This document shows positions 1 to 10,700 of a stretch of 32,051 bases of DNA, in pieces. The stretch is from Deltaproteobacteria bacterium. Lineage in GTDB: Bacteria; Desulfobacterota; Syntrophia; Syntrophales; JAFGHS01. Location of the stretch: contig JAFGLN010000073.1 in the NCBI GenBank assembly GCA_016928025.1, positions 1 to 32,051 of the forward strand. Direction: 5' to 3'. Made by a program: the position numbers and the translations under genes. The notes beneath the pieces were generated by a model, which was not told the origin of the DNA, did not search any database, and saw only the letters and a program-made list of their open reading frames with translations. Each line of letters begins with the position of its first letter. The first letter of the stretch is position 1.

Positions 1-77
1 AGGCCAGTAGCTCTAATGGATAGAGCGCCGGACTCCAAATCCGGATGCTGGGGGTTCGAGTCCCTCCTGGCCTGCCA
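1..77 (+). tRNA. tRNA-Trp (anticodon CCA)
   Basis: This is a complete cloverleaf with an encoded CCA end. The 7-bp acceptor stem (1-7 with 67-73) is fully Watson-Crick. The D stem GCTC/GAGC is present. The anticodon stem CCGGA/TCCGG encloses the loop CTCCAAA, with CCA at 35-37, which reads UGG. The T arm carries the TTCGAGT loop. G74 is the discriminator and CCA is 75-77. The window begins exactly at the first tRNA base, so its promoter and any upstream gene are out of view. In many bacteria tRNA-Trp sits between a tuf gene and secE. Here secE follows after 33 nt, so the two are probably co-transcribed and the tRNA is cut out by RNase P and 3' processing. Confidence 0.97.
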
Positions 78-110
78 TTTTATTTTTGTCAAGCGGTTAG
101 GGATTGCCGG

Positions 111-314
111 ATGGATAAAATAAAACTGATAATACAAAAGAGCAAAGATTTCCTGAAGGAAGCACAAATCGAGCTGAAAAAGGTCACGTGGCCGACACCG
201 AAGCAAACCGTTACCTCGACCGGCGTGGTTATCGTTGTGGTGATCGTCATATCTCTGTTCCTTGGCCTCGTCGATTACGGCCTGGCAAAAATCATAAGAT
301 TGGTATTGGGTTAA
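111..314 (+). CDS. secE: Preprotein translocase subunit SecE
   Basis: Encodes a 67-aa single-span SecE, the clamp subunit that stabilises the SecY channel in the inner membrane. The protein has an amphipathic N-terminal helix, the conserved KKVTWP motif at residues 23-28, and one hydrophobic segment at about 37-58 rich in Val and Ile. This is the short form typical of bacteria other than enterics. ATG at 111 was chosen because a frame extended to 45 would run through the tRNA-Trp gene and add 22 unrelated residues. The SD is weak. nusG follows after 4 nt, the standard secE-nusG pair, and secY, which encodes its partner, lies in the same cluster at 25470. Confidence 0.95.
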   Translation: MDKIKLIIQKSKDFLKEAQIELKKVTWPTPKQTVTSTGVVIVVVIVISLFLGLVDYGLAKIIRLVLG

Positions 315-318
315 TCGT

Positions 319-849
319 ATGGCTTTAAGATGGTATGTCGTTCATACATACTCGGGTTTTGAGAACAGGGTCAAGTTATCCCTGCAGGAAAGGATAGAGT
401 CCGCGGGGATGCAGGACTATTTCTCGGATATTTTGATTCCGGAGGAAGATATTGTTGAACTGGTATCCGGTGCCAAGAAAACATCCAAGAGAAAGTTCTT
501 CCCCGGTTATATCCTGGTCCGGATGGAAATGAATGAAGAAACATGGCATATCGTTAAAAATACACCCAAAGTGACCGGTTTTATCGGCAGCAAAGAAAAA
601 CCCTCTCCTATTTCTGATAAAGATGTTGAAAACCTGATAACCAGAATCGATGAAGGAACCTTAAAACCCAAGCCCAAATTTAAGTTTGATGTGGGTGATC
701 ACGTCAGGATAATCGATGGACCCTTTACGAATTTCGACGGCATCATTGATGAAGTCAGACCGGATAAAGGAAAATTAAGGGTCATCGTCAGCATATTCGG
801 CAGATCAACGCCGGTGGAACTGGATTTTATACAGGTTGCTCAGAATTAA
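319..849 (+). CDS. nusG: Transcription termination/antitermination factor NusG
   Basis: Encodes a 176-aa NusG, which binds the RNA polymerase clamp, suppresses pausing, and couples polymerase to Rho or to ribosomal protein S10. The N-terminal NGN domain opens with RWYVVHTYSGFENRVK at residues 4-19 and contains FFPGYILV at 60-67. A C-terminal KOW domain begins at about residue 124 (VGDHVRIIDGPF). Length is normal for the family (about 175-180 aa) with no inserted domain, so it is housekeeping NusG and not an RfaH-like paralogue. It starts 4 nt after the secE stop, which suggests translational coupling. S10 (16208) and the polymerase subunits it contacts are encoded in the same cluster. Confidence 0.97.
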   Translation: MALRWYVVHTYSGFENRVKLSLQERIESAGMQDYFSDILIPEEDIVELVSGAKKTSKRKFFPGYILVRMEMNEETWHIVKNTPKVTGFIGSKEKPSPISDKDVENLITRIDEGTLKPKPKFKFDVGDHVRIIDGPFTNFDGIIDEVRPDKGKLRVIVSIFGRSTPVELDFIQVAQN

Positions 850-925
850 AATCAAACGACTGCTGTAAAATTATTGATGATAGGTGAAATTTTTAACCTA
901 CAACTTTTTGATAAAGGTGGTTAGA

Positions 926-1351
926 ATGGCTAAGAAAGTAATTGCTAATATCAAGTTGCAAATTAATGCCGGAAAAGCGACGCCATCACCCCCGATCGGG
1001 CCGGCATTGGGCCAGCACGGGGTTAACATTATGGAATTCTGTAAGGCATACAATGCCATGACGCAGAACCAGGAGGGAATGGTCATACCGGTCGTGATCA
1101 CCGTTTATGCGGATCGATCCTTTACCTTTATTACTAAAACACCGCCCGCTTCCGTCTTGCTGAAGCAGGCGGCAAAAATAGCCAAGGGTGCGGGAGACCC
1201 GAAACGTGAAAAAGTAGGTACGATCACGGCAAAGCAGGTCAGTGAAATTGCCGAATTAAAATATAATGATCTGAACGCTATTGATATTGAAGGTGCCACA
1301 AAGATTATCGAAGGGACCGCCAGATCGATGGGGATAGAAATAGCGGGATAG
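926..1351 (+). CDS. rplK: 50S ribosomal protein L11
   Basis: Encodes 141-aa L11, which binds the GTPase-associated region of 23S rRNA and, with L10 and L12, forms the stalk base that stimulates EF-G and EF-Tu. The proline-rich segment [13 protein letters not shown] at about 20-32, the thiostrepton/micrococcin-contact surface in characterised L11, is intact. The C-terminal RNA-binding domain ends in [11 protein letters not shown] at 926 is preferred because an SD (AAAGGTGG, 912-919) sits 6 nt upstream and it gives the usual family length. Starting at 884 would add 14 unrelated residues. rplA follows after 125 nt. Confidence 0.97.
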   Translation: MAKKVIANIKLQINAGKATPSPPIGPALGQHGVNIMEFCKAYNAMTQNQEGMVIPVVITVYADRSFTFITKTPPASVLLKQAAKIAKGAGDPKREKVGTITAKQVSEIAELKYNDLNAIDIEGATKIIEGTARSMGIEIAG

Positions 1352-1476
1352 ACTTTGAGGGGCGTGTTTATTTCCGGAGGCAGGCCTTTGCGGCAAATCA
1401 AGAAATACCAATATGGATGTTTTAACTATTACTATTGAAAAGCTTGGGCTGGAGAGCTTTAAGGCGAGGTTGGGTC

Positions 1477-2175
1477 ATGTCGAGAAAAAGCAAAAGATTT
1501 ATTAAATTAAAAGAAACGGTTGAGCCGGGGACACGTTATCCCCTGAAAGAAGCCATCGAGATGGTTATTAAAAACGCGACGGCGAAGTTCGATGAAACGG
1601 TCGATGCGGCCATTCGTTTGGGTGTCAATCCGCAACACGCCGATCAGATGGTGCGGGGGAGTGTAGCGCTGCCCAACGGCCTGGGAAAAACTGTGAGGGT
1701 CCTCGTATTTGCGAAAGGGGATAAAGAGAAGGAGGCCCTGGAGGCAGGTGCCGATGTTGCCGGCTCCGATGAGCTGATCGAAAAAATTAAAGGTGGGTGG
1801 CTGGAATTCGATCGGGTCATTGCCACACCGGACATGATGGGCAGTGTCGGGAAAATCGGTAAGATTCTGGGTCCCCGCGGTCTCATGCCGAATCCTAAAG
1901 TCGGAACGGTGACGTTTGACGTGGGACGGACAGTCCAAGAGCTCAAGGCGGGGAAGGTTGAATTCCGTGTGGAAAAGGCAGGAATTGTCCACAGTCCGGT
2001 CGGTAAGGTTTCTTTCGGCCCCGAAAAACTGCAGGAGAATATCATGTCCGTCATTGAGGCCATCGTCAAATTAAAGCCGTCATCGAGTAAGGGTACTTAT
2101 TTGAGAAGCATTTCTCTTTCCACCACCATGGGGCCGGGAGTGAAAGTGGATACGTTGGATGTAAAAAACCTGTAA
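1477..2175 (+). CDS. rplA: 50S ribosomal protein L1
   Basis: Encodes 232-aa L1, the mobile L1-stalk protein that helps move deacylated tRNA out of the E site. In studied bacteria it also represses its own rplKA mRNA. The signature block [17 protein letters not shown] is present near the middle of the protein. ATG at 1477 was chosen because it follows AAGGCGAGG (1461-1469) and gives MSRKSKR with family length, whereas a start at 1435 adds 14 residues without similarity. The 125-nt gap from rplK holds a weak AAAGCT/AGCTTT stem (1438-1443 with 1455-1460) just before the SD. I cannot assign an L1-binding site with confidence. Confidence 0.97.
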   Translation: MSRKSKRFIKLKETVEPGTRYPLKEAIEMVIKNATAKFDETVDAAIRLGVNPQHADQMVRGSVALPNGLGKTVRVLVFAKGDKEKEALEAGADVAGSDELIEKIKGGWLEFDRVIATPDMMGSVGKIGKILGPRGLMPNPKVGTVTFDVGRTVQELKAGKVEFRVEKAGIVHSPVGKVSFGPEKLQENIMSVIEAIVKLKPSSSKGTYLRSISLSTTMGPGVKVDTLDVKNL

Positions 2176-2219
2176 TCCCGTCACAGGGATATAAACGGGC
2201 AAGGAGTCTGAAATATAAA

Positions 2220-2364
2220 AAAGTCAGAGACAGCAGGTACAGAGCATGTTTAAACGTTTGTCAACCGGCCTGCCGAGACGATGAGGTTGAAAAGGCCAAA
2301 TTTTAGCGGCAATAAGAGTGAGCGTTGTAACCTTTTCCTGTATGAGTTTCCGTTCTCTGACTTT
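2220..2364 (+). promoter_or_regulatory. Ribosomal protein L10 leader RNA
   Basis: A structured 5' leader lies in the 249-nt rplA-rplJ gap. A perfect 11-bp outer stem P1 pairs 2220-2230 (AAAGTCAGAGA) with 2354-2364 (TCTCTGACTTT). Inside it GCAGG (2233-2237) pairs with CCTGC (2269-2273), and GAAAAGG (2289-2295) pairs with CCTTTTC (2331-2337). The CCTGCCGAG segment (2269-2277) resembles the conserved part of known L10 leaders, where the L10-(L12)4 complex binds and represses rplJL. Downstream, TTCTCT (2353-2358) can instead pair with AGAGAA (2380-2385), followed by ATCG and five T residues. That short stem excludes P1. The fold was made by eye. The identity is probable, but the direction of regulation is not shown. 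Confidence 0.78.
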
Positions 2365-2424
2365 GAAATCCTGCATTGGAGAGAAAATCGTTTTTAAAAA
2401 TCAGTTGGTAAAGGAGGTTAAGGA

Positions 2425-2946
2425 TTGAATCGGAGAACAAAAGAGCAAGTAGTTGCCGAGCTCCATGAAAAACTCAAGGAAACCAAGTGGGCGGTTCTGA
2501 CCGATTACAGAGGCATGAACGTTGAAAAGATGACAGCCTTGAGAGATGCCTTGCGTAAATCGAACACGGAATTGAGGGTGGTCAAAAATACACTGCTGAG
2601 AATCGCTTCCCAAGATACGGACTTAAACGTTCTGGAGGAGTATTTCAAGGGTCCGATTGCGGTGGCTTTAAATGCCGAAGACCCCGTCGATCCGAGCAAG
2701 GTTCTGGTCGATTTCGCTAAAAAGAATGCCGAGCTTGAGATCCATTGCGGTATGCTGAACGGCAAATTGTTAAGCAAAGACCAGATCGGCGCACTGGCTG
2801 AACTCCCCAGCAGAGAAGTTCTTATCGGGCAGTTGCTTTCCGTTTTGGTGGGAGCCCAGACCGGCTTGGTTAATGTCCTGAGCGGTGTTCCGAGAAGTTT
2901 TGTGCAGGTGCTCAATGCCTATCGGCAATCGAAAGAATCAGCATAA
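2425..2946 (+). CDS. rplJ: 50S ribosomal protein L10
   Basis: Encodes 173-aa L10, which anchors L7/L12 dimers to 23S rRNA at the stalk base. The N-terminal RNA-binding domain shows the family pattern [20 protein letters not shown] followed by [10 protein letters not shown]. The C-terminal helix that carries L12 dimers ends in [11 protein letters not shown]. The start is TTG at 2425, supported by a strong SD AAGGAGG (2411-2417) 7 nt upstream and by family length. It lies just after the L10 leader and 26 nt before rplL, the usual rplJL unit in which L12 is made in excess over L10. Confidence 0.97.
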   Translation: MNRRTKEQVVAELHEKLKETKWAVLTDYRGMNVEKMTALRDALRKSNTELRVVKNTLLRIASQDTDLNVLEEYFKGPIAVALNAEDPVDPSKVLVDFAKKNAELEIHCGMLNGKLLSKDQIGALAELPSREVLIGQLLSVLVGAQTGLVNVLSGVPRSFVQVLNAYRQSKESA

Positions 2947-2972
2947 TTAAACATACAGGAAGGATGAAGAAA

Positions 2973-3359
2973 ATGGCGAGTGAAATCACTAAAGAAGATG
3001 TCGTAAAATTTATTGAAGGAATGACGGTTCTGGAATTATCCGAACTGGTCAAAGAACTGGAAGAGAAATTTGGTGTTTCCGCGGCCGCACCGGTAGCGGT
3101 GGCAGCGGCGGCGGCAGGACCGGCCTTGGCGGCCCAGGCGGAAGAAAAAACGGAGTTCGATACCATCCTGACAGGGTTCGGCAGTGAGAAAATCCAGGTG
3201 ATCAAAGTCGTCAGAGCGTTGACGGGATTGGGTCTGAAGGAAGCGAAAGATCTGGTGGACGGCGTGCCGAAACCGATCAAAGAGAGTGTCTCCAAAGATG
3301 AGGCGGCAGACATCAAAAAGAAAATAGAAGAAGTGGGCGGAACCGTAGAGATCAAATAG
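2973..3359 (+). CDS. rplL: 50S ribosomal protein L7/L12
   Basis: Encodes 128-aa L7/L12, the multicopy stalk protein that recruits translational GTPases. The N-terminal dimerisation helices cover about residues 4-34, then an Ala/Val-rich hinge at about 37-55, then the globular C-terminal domain with [20 protein letters not shown] and a closing GGTVEIK. Two ATGs exist. The one at 2964 abuts the SD with no spacer. The one at 2973 lies 9 nt from AGGAAGG (2957-2963) and gives the family-standard MASEITKE start, so it is preferred. The 142-nt gap to rpoB contains stem-loops. Confidence 0.97.
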   Translation: MASEITKEDVVKFIEGMTVLELSELVKELEEKFGVSAAAPVAVAAAAAGPALAAQAEEKTEFDTILTGFGSEKIQVIKVVRALTGLGLKEAKDLVDGVPKPIKESVSKDEAADIKKKIEEVGGTVEIK

Positions 3360-3438
3360 GTTTACTATGAACGCTATGGTCCTGCAGGTGATTGATTCAT
3401 AAAATCTGAAAATCAGACGAGAAGGCCGCAAAAACGAT

Positions 3439-3479
3439 ACAATAAATACAATAGCCTGAGAGGCTAAACGGATTATTGT
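3439..3479 (+). promoter_or_regulatory. Two-tier stem-loop in the rplL-rpoB gap
   Basis: A 6-bp stem TAGCCT/AGGCTA (3452-3457 with 3461-3466) closes a GAG triloop. It sits inside an outer stem ACAATA/TATTGT (3439-3444 with 3474-3479). No T tract follows, so it is not a simple terminator. In E. coli the same gap carries an attenuator and an RNase III site that lower rpoBC relative to rplJL. A similar role here is inferred from position only. The outer stem is AT-rich and weak. Confidence 0.35.
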
Positions 3480-3501
3480 TCACAGCTGCGACTGAGGACG
3501 G

Positions 3502-6500
3502 ATGGTTCAAGATTTTTCGATAAGGTTGATTATGAACGAATTCAGAAAGAATTTCGGCCGAATTAAAAGACTGTTACAGATTCCCAATCTGATCGATATC
3601 CAGACAAAGTCCTATGAAAAATTTCTCCAACGGGATGTCGATCTGGATAGCCGGGGAAACTATGGTCTTCAGGGCGCATTTAAAAGTGTTTTTCCCATAT
3701 CCGATTTCAGCGGACGGTGTTCCCTCGAGTTCGTCAGTTATAAAATCGGTGCTGTCCGGTACGACGAACAGGAATGCATTCAAAAAGGCATGACATACGC
3801 CGCGCCTTTAAAAATCGTTGTCCGGCTTGTTGCTTTTGATACCGATCGCGGTTCGGACCATCGGATCGTCCGGGATATTAAGGAACAGGAAATTTATTTT
3901 GGGGAAATTCCGCTCATGACGGCCAACGGGACCTTCATCGTCAACGGGACGGAAAGGGTTATCGTCAGCCAGCTTCACAGGTCCCCGGGCATATTTTTCG
4001 ACCACGACAAAGGAAAAACCCTTTCCAGCGGTAAACTTATTTATTCGGCCCGGATCATCCCGATTCGGGGCTCCTGGCTGGATCTCGAATTTGATTCAAA
4101 GGATCTGCTGTACGTCAGAATAGACAGGCGCCGAAAGATGCCCGTTACCATCCTGCTGAAGGCCATGGGGAACTCGACGGAATTCATGCTTCAATATTTC
4201 TATCATATTGAGCAGGTTTTTTATAAAGACGGCAAATTTTATATGGCTATTGATGATTCTCTGATCGGTGAGAAAGCGCCGGAGGATATCGTCGATCCGG
4301 TAACGGGAGAGGCCATTGCCAAGAAAGGCAGGAAGATAACCAGGGCCGCCCTAAAAAAGATCAGTGATGCCCGTGTTGATGTCATACCGGTTAATGATAC
4401 CGACATTGTCGGGAAAATTCTGTCCACCGATGTTGTCGATCTCGCCACGGGTGAGGTGTTGCTCCACTGCAATGAGGAATTAACCGTCGATGACTTGGAA
4501 ATGATTCGTGAAAAGCAGATTGGCGAAGTGAAGTTTATCCATCTTGACGAAGAAAGGGCCAATGCATCGATCCGGGATACATTGCTGATGGACAGGATCG
4601 AGTCGACCGAGGATGCCATCATTGAAATATATCGACGATTAAGACCGAGCAATCCTCCGACGCCGGAGACGGCTCAGAAATTCTTCCGCAGCCTGTTTTT
4701 TGAGTCGGAAAGCTATGATCTGTCCGATGTGGGCCGGGCCAAGATGAATTATAAACTGCATCTGAATGTTCCTCCCGATGTAACGGTTCTAAATAATGAA
4801 GACATCCTTGCCGCCGTCAAATACCTGATTGATTTGAAAAACAGTGTCGCTGAATGCAGTGTCGACGATATCGATCATTTGGGGAACCGGCGCGTCAGGT
4901 CGGTCGGTGAGTTGATTGAAAATCAATTTCGCATTGGTCTGGTCAGGATGGAGCGGGCCATCAAGGAGAAAATGAGTCTTCAGGATATTGAGACCATGAT
5001 GCCGCACGATCTGATCAATGCCAAACCCGTCTCGGCGGTGGTGAACGAATTTTTCGGCAGCAGTCAGCTGTCGCAGTTTATGGATCAGACCAATCCCCTT
5101 TCCGAAATTACCCACAAAAGGCGTTTGTCAGCCCTGGGCCCCGGAGGCTTGACACGGGAACGGGCGGGGTTTGAAGTCAGGGACGTGCATCCCACCCACT
5201 ATGGGCGGATCTGCCCCGTTGAAACGCCGGAAGGGCCGAATATCGGTCTGATCGTATCCCTTTCCACGTTTGCCAGGGTTAATGAGTTTGGTTTTATTGA
5301 AACGCCGTACCGGGTGGTGGAAAACGGCAGGGTCCTCGATGAAGTGCGTTATCTGACCGCCATCGAAGAAGAAAAATATGTTATTGCGCCGGCCGACAGT
5401 CCGATTGACAAGGAAGGGGCGTTTTTGAGCGAGCTGATTACGGTGAGAAAGGGGGATGATTTCCTGACGGTCTTGCCGGAAACTGTCAATATGATGGATG
5501 TGTCCCCGAATCAGTTGGTCAGTGTCGCGGCCGCGCTCATTCCCTTCCTGGAACACGATGACGCCAACCGGGCCTTGATGGGTTCGAACATGCAGCGGCA
5601 GGCCGTACCGCTGATGAAACCGGAAGCGCCCGTTGTCGGTACCGGAATCGAAGCGGTCGTTGCCAGGGATTCGGGAGCCGTCGTGACGGCCAAGAGGGAC
5701 GGCGTCGTCGAGAGTGTTGATGCGTCCAGGATCGTCATCAAGGGTCAAGGCAACGAAAAGGACGAACTGGATACGGGGGTCGACATCTATAACTTGATCA
5801 AATATCAGCGTTCCAACCAGGATACCTGTTTCAATCAGAAGCCCATCGTTCACAAAGGAGATATCGTAAAAAAAGGGGAAATTATTGCGGACGGACCGGC
5901 AACGGATGAAGGTGAACTGGCTCTGGGCCGGAATGTTACCGTCGCTTTTATGTCCTGGGGCGGATACAATTATGAAGATTCCATCCTGGTCAGTGAGCGG
6001 GTTGTGAAGGATGATATTTACACCTCCATCCACATCGAAGAGTTTGAGACCATGGCACGGGACACAAAGCTCGGTAAGGAAGAGATTACCCGGGATATCC
6101 CGAATGTCGGCGAGGATGCTTTAAGGAACCTTGATGAAAGCGGTATTGTCCGCATGGGGGTATCGGTAAAACCCGGGGATATTCTGGTCGGGAAAATTAC
6201 GCCGAAGGGAGAGACACAGTTGTCTCCGGAAGAAAAGTTGCTGCGGGCCATTTTCGGGGAAAAAGCCAGCGATGTTCGGGATACATCGTTAAGAGTACCG
6301 CCGGGTGTTGAAGGGACCGTGATCGACGCGAAAATCTTTACCCGCAAGGGGGGTGAAAAGGATCACCGATCGCAGTATATCGAAGCCGACGCCCTGAAAC
6401 TCCTTTACCAGGATCGGGATGACGAAATCAAAATCATTACCCAAAGCGTCAAAAGCATGATTGCCGATATGCTTGTTGGTAAAACATCAGCCACCAAATT

Positions 6501-7623
6501 GACGGATCCAAAAAAGAAGAAGCTGGTTCTCAAAAAGGGCGATGTGATTACAGAAGAGGTTCTGGAGAAAGTACCTTTCGAGCTATGGAAAGAAATATCC
6601 TTATTGAATGAGGAAGCGGCGGAGGAGAAGATCCGTAATCTCTTTTCCAATCTGGAAAGAAAGTGCAATGTCGTTGAGACATACTTCGAGGAAAAAGCCG
6701 ATAAGATTAAAGCCGGCGATGAGTTGCCCCCCGGCGTCATCAAAATGGTTAAAGTCTATGTCGCCATCAAACGGAAGTTGTCCGTCGGAGATAAAATGGC
6801 GGGCCGACACGGGAACAAGGGGGTGCTGTCCCGGATTCTTCCGGAAGAAGATATGCCCTATTTTGAAGACGGAACGACGGTGGACATCATTTTAAATCCT
6901 TTGGGTGTTCCGTCTCGTATGAATGTCGGTCAGATTCTGGAGACGCATCTGGGATGGGCGGCCAAAGTGCTGGGTGAAAAGATCAGCAATTTGTATGAAA
7001 AGAATTATGAGATCAAAAGCTTAAAAGAGCAACTCAGAAATATTTATAATTCACCGGAATTTAATACCTTTATTGATGGTGCGTCGGAAGAAGAGATAAA
7101 GCGCTTCATCGGCAAACTTAAGAAAGGTGTCTTTATCAGCACACCCGTTTTTGACGGGGCCGAAGAACTTGAAATCAAGGACATGCTCAAGGATGCGGGC
7201 CTTTCGGAAAAGGGTCAAGCGAAGCTCTATGACGGCAGGACCGGTGAACCCTTCGATCAGGAAATCACCGTCGGTACGATTTACATGTTGAAGCTGCATC
7301 ATTTGGTGGACAATAAAATCCACGCTCGATCCATCGGTCCCTATTCGCTGGTTACGCAACAGCCCCTCGGCGGCAAGGCCCAGTTCGGCGGACAACGATT
7401 GGGCGAGATGGAAGTATGGGCGATGGAAGCATACGGCGCTGCCTATTCCCTGCAGGAATTCCTCACAGTGAAATCCGATGACGTGGCCGGTAGGACGCGA
7501 ATTTACGAGGCCATCGTCAAGGGCGAGCATACCCTGGAACCGGGGCTTCCGGAGTCTTTCAATGTTCTTGTCAAGGAATTGCAAAGTCTCTGCCTTGATG
7601 TTGATCTTGTTGAGGATGAGTAA
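3502..7623 (+). CDS. rpoB: DNA-directed RNA polymerase subunit beta
   Basis: Encodes the 1373-aa beta subunit, one half of the polymerase active-site cleft. The N-terminal RKNFGRIK and PNLIDIQ blocks are canonical. The rifampicin cluster is wild type: Asp528, His538 and Ser543 (within [11 protein letters not shown]) match E. coli D516, H526 and S531, each offset by 12. The switch/active-site blocks [44 protein letters not shown] and [18 protein letters not shown] are intact. ATG at 3502 has GAGGA only 3 nt upstream. ATG at 3532 (MNEFRKNFG) has AAGG 6 nt upstream and is a real alternative, giving 1363 aa. rpoC follows after a 103-nt structured gap. No frameshift or intein was seen. Confidence 0.98.
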   Translation: MVQDFSIRLIMNEFRKNFGRIKRLLQIPNLIDIQTKSYEKFLQRDVDLDSRGNYGLQGAFKSVFPISDFSGRCSLEFVSYKIGAVRYDEQECIQKGMTYAAPLKIVVRLVAFDTDRGSDHRIVRDIKEQEIYFGEIPLMTANGTFIVNGTERVIVSQLHRSPGIFFDHDKGKTLSSGKLIYSARIIPIRGSWLDLEFDSKDLLYVRIDRRRKMPVTILLKAMGNSTEFMLQYFYHIEQVFYKDGKFYMAIDDSLIGEKAPEDIVDPVTGEAIAKKGRKITRAALKKISDARVDVIPVNDTDIVGKILSTDVVDLATGEVLLHCNEELTVDDLEMIREKQIGEVKFIHLDEERANASIRDTLLMDRIESTEDAIIEIYRRLRPSNPPTPETAQKFFRSLFFESESYDLSDVGRAKMNYKLHLNVPPDVTVLNNEDILAAVKYLIDLKNSVAECSVDDIDHLGNRRVRSVGELIENQFRIGLVRMERAIKEKMSLQDIETMMPHDLINAKPVSAVVNEFFGSSQLSQFMDQTNPLSEITHKRRLSALGPGGLTRERAGFEVRDVHPTHYGRICPVETPEGPNIGLIVSLSTFARVNEFGFIETPYRVVENGRVLDEVRYLTAIEEEKYVIAPADSPIDKEGAFLSELITVRKGDDFLTVLPETVNMMDVSPNQLVSVAAALIPFLEHDDANRALMGSNMQRQAVPLMKPEAPVVGTGIEAVVARDSGAVVTAKRDGVVESVDASRIVIKGQGNEKDELDTGVDIYNLIKYQRSNQDTCFNQKPIVHKGDIVKKGEIIADGPATDEGELALGRNVTVAFMSWGGYNYEDSILVSERVVKDDIYTSIHIEEFETMARDTKLGKEEITRDIPNVGEDALRNLDESGIVRMGVSVKPGDILVGKITPKGETQLSPEEKLLRAIFGEKASDVRDTSLRVPPGVEGTVIDAKIFTRKGGEKDHRSQYIEADALKLLYQDRDDEIKIITQSVKSMIADMLVGKTSATKLTDPKKKKLVLKKGDVITEEVLEKVPFELWKEISLLNEEAAEEKIRNLFSNLERKCNVVETYFEEKADKIKAGDELPPGVIKMVKVYVAIKRKLSVGDKMAGRHGNKGVLSRILPEEDMPYFEDGTTVDIILNPLGVPSRMNVGQILETHLGWAAKVLGEKISNLYEKNYEIKSLKEQLRNIYNSPEFNTFIDGASEEEIKRFIGKLKKGVFISTPVFDGAEELEIKDMLKDAGLSEKGQAKLYDGRTGEPFDQEITVGTIYMLKLHHLVDNKIHARSIGPYSLVTQQPLGGKAQFGGQRLGEMEVWAMEAYGAAYSLQEFLTVKSDDVAGRTRIYEAIVKGEHTLEPGLPESFNVLVKELQSLCLDVDLVEDE

Positions 7624-7650
7624 AAAAATTTTAAACGCGTTTTTGCATCC

Positions 7651-7693
7651 GGTGTTGTTGAGGGTTGTTCTGACAAATTATCAGCAACACCCT
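7651..7693 (+). promoter_or_regulatory. Competing hairpins in the rpoB-rpoC gap
   Basis: The 103-nt gap contains a 3' arm that can pair with either of two upstream arms. Structure A pairs 7651-7661 (GGTGTTGTTGA) with 7681-7691 (TCAGCAACACC), 11 bp with one G-U. Structure B pairs AGGGT (7661-7665) with ACCCT (7689-7693), GTT (7667-7669) with AAC (7686-7688), and CTGA (7670-7673) with TCAG (7681-7684), 12 bp with two single-base bulges and a 7-nt loop. A and B exclude each other. The following TTATAAATTTT is a poor terminator tail. Function is unknown; pausing, processing or attenuation are possible. Confidence 0.45.
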
Positions 7694-7726
7694 TTATAAA
7701 TTTTAGATAACCCAGGAGATAGATCC

Positions 7727-10700
7727 GTGGAAGACGTTTTCAGCTACTTTGAAAAACCCAAAGACCCCATCAGGTTCAATGCGATTAAAATAGCCATCGC
7801 CTCACCCGAGAAGATCCTGTCGTGGTCTCACGGAGAGGTGAAAAAACCTGAAACCATTAATTACAGGACGTTTAAGCCGGAGCGGGACGGCCTTTTCTGT
7901 GCCAAAATCTTCGGCCCCGTAAAAGACTATGAATGTCTCTGTGGCCGCTACAAGAGGATGAAACACCGTGGGGTCGTCTGCGAGAAGTGCGGGGTGGAAG
8001 TCATCCAGTCCAAAGTCCGCCGGGAACGGATGGGACATATCGTTTTGGCCACGCCGGTCGCCCATATCTGGTTTCTGAAGAGACTTCCCAGTCGCATCGG
8101 CAATGTTCTTGACCTGACCTTAAAGGAACTGGAAAGGGTGCTGTATTATGAATCCTGGATCGTCATGGACCCGAAAAATACACCGTTCAAGAAAAAAGAG
8201 CTCTTGACGGAGGAAGAATATATTGACCTTCAGGAACAGTACGGGGCCGATGCCGTTGAGATCGGAATTGGTGCGGAAGCCATCCGGAAACTGCTGGAAG
8301 AAGTCAATTTGGACGAGCTCGACAACGAACTGAGGTCGGAATTAAAGACAACCCTTTCCGATACCAAGAAAAAAAAGCTGGTCAAACGCCTGAAAGTTGT
8401 CGAGGCCTTGAAAAAGTCCAACAATAAACCGGAATGGATGGTTTTGACTGTTTTGCCTGTCATTCCTCCCGATTTGCGGCCCCTTGTGCCTTTGGATGGC
8501 GGGCGTTTTGCGACATCGGATTTGAACGATTTGTACCGGCGGGTGATTAACCGGAACAACCGACTGAAACGTTTGCAGGAGTTGAACGCCCCGGAGATCA
8601 TCATTAGAAATGAAAAAAGAATGCTCCAGGAGGCGGTGGATGTCCTTTTCGATAACGGCCGACGGGGCCGGGCCATTACCGGTTCCAATAAAAGGCCATT
8701 GCGGTCCCTGTCCGATATGCTGAAAGGTAAACAGGGCCGGTTCAGACAAAATCTTCTGGGCAAGCGCGTCGATTATTCCGGCCGGTCCGTGATTACCGTT
8801 GGACCCGATTTGCGGCTGCATCAATGCGGCCTGCCCAAAAAAATGGCCCTCGAGCTTTTCAAGCCCTTTGTTTACAATCGACTTGAGGAGAAGGGCTACG
8901 TGACGACCGTGAAGAGCGCCAAAAAAATGGTGGAACGGGAGACGGCGGAAGTGTGGGATGCTTTGGATGAAGTGGTTCGGGAATATCCCGTCATGTTGAA
9001 CCGGGCGCCGACGCTGCATCGACTGGGCATCCAGGCTTTTGAAGCCGTGTTGATCGAGGGCAAAGCCATTCAACTGCATCCGTTGGTCTGTAATGCGTTC
9101 AATGCCGATTTCGATGGCGACCAGATGGCCGTGCATGTTCCTCTTTCCGTGGAAGCACAGGCCGAGGCCAGAATTCTCATGATGTCAACGAACAACATCC
9201 TGTCGCCGGCAAACGGCAAACCGATTATTATTCCTAACCAGGATATTGTTTTGGGTCTCTATTACCTGACGCGAGGAAAACCCGCCGTCAAGGGCGACGG
9301 ATTCAAGTTCAGCGGCACCGATGAAGTTCGCAGTGCCTATGATGCCGGAGAAGTCGATCTGCATGCCATGATTAAGGTTCGTGTTGACGGACAATTAAAG
9401 GATTCGACAGTGGGCAGGGTTATACTCTATGAAATTGTCCCCCGGGAGATTCCTTTCGATACGATTAATAAAGTAATGAATAAAAAGGTATTGGCCAACC
9501 TGATCGATTATTGCTACCGCAGTACAGGCGAAAAAACAACAGTCCTTCTGGCGGACCGTCTGAAGGATTTGGGATTTAAATACGCAACCACTGCCGGTGC
9601 GTCGTTTGCCGTCCATAACATGGTGGTTCCTTCAAACAAAAAGGATATCGTCGGGAAGGCCGACCGGGATGTATTGAAAATACAGAAACAGTACATGGAC
9701 GGTCTGATCACGGACGGCGAGCGCTACAATAAGGTCATCGATATCTGGGCACAGGCGACGGAAAAGATCGCCGCGGAGATGATGGGGGGTATCGGCTCGG
9801 AAGAGGTGGCGGACGCGGGCGGCGGCAAGCGCGCCGTCGAAAGCTTCAACCCCATTTATATGATGGCCGATTCCGGCGCCCGGGGCAGTGCTGTCCAGAT
9901 TCGACAGCTGGCCGGTATGAGAGGCCTGATGGCCAAACCGTCCGGCGAAATTATCGAAACGCCCATTACGGCGAACTTCCGTGAAGGGCTGACGGTCCTT
10001 CAATATTTCATTTCCACTCATGGTGCCAGAAAAGGCCTTGCCGATACGGCGCTCAAAACCGCCAATTCGGGGTATTTGACCAGAAGGCTGGTCGATGTGG
10101 CCCAGGATTGCATTATTACCGAAGATGATTGCGGCACGATTGACGGCATCTATGTTTCCGCACTCATGGAAGGCGGTGAAATCATTGAGACGGCCGGTGA
10201 GCGTGTTTTGGGGAGAGTCGCCCTGGAAGACATCAAAGATCCGTACAGCGGAGAGGTCATCGTTCAAGCCAATCAGGAAATTGATGAGGCCCTGGCGGAA
10301 AAAATCGACGAAAAAGGGATCGAAAAAGTCAATATCCGCTCTGTTTTGACCTGTAAATCAAAACATGGTGTCTGTGCCAAGTGCTACGGCCGGGACCTTT
10401 CCCACGGCCATCTGGTCAATATCGGGGAAGCGGTCGGTATTATCGCGGCGCAGTCCATCGGCGAGCCCGGCACGCAGCTGACCATGAGAACCTTTCATAT
10501 CGGAGGTACGGCGAAATTTGAGGAGCATTCGACCCTTGAGGCCCGCCACGATGGGACGATTAAATTTGTCAATCTGAATACCGTTAAAAGCCGGACCGGC
10601 GAACTGGTTGTGATGAACCGTAACGGGGAAATCCATGTGTTGGATGAACAGGGGCGGAGCCGGGGTAAATATCCCGTTCCGTATGGTGCTCACTTAAAAG

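Noticed and set aside
86..120. A TTGTCA box before secE as a promoter.
   Set aside because: The next A/T-rich -10-like sequence is too far away (about 23 nt) and falls within the secE start, so I do not support a promoter.
850..925. An L1-binding operator upstream of rplK.
   Set aside because: A GATGATAGG stretch and a short TAGGT/ACCTA stem are there, but they do not make a convincing L1 site by eye.
5128..6033. A 301-codon - strand frame inside rpoB.
   Set aside because: It is antisense to the highly conserved beta subunit, is His/Arg/Asp-rich as shadow frames usually are, and has no SD or family resemblance.
8342..9136. A 264-codon - strand frame inside rpoC, and similar long antisense frames in tuf and rpoC.
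   Set aside because: They mirror the codon pattern of the sense gene, and no independent start signal or domain is seen.
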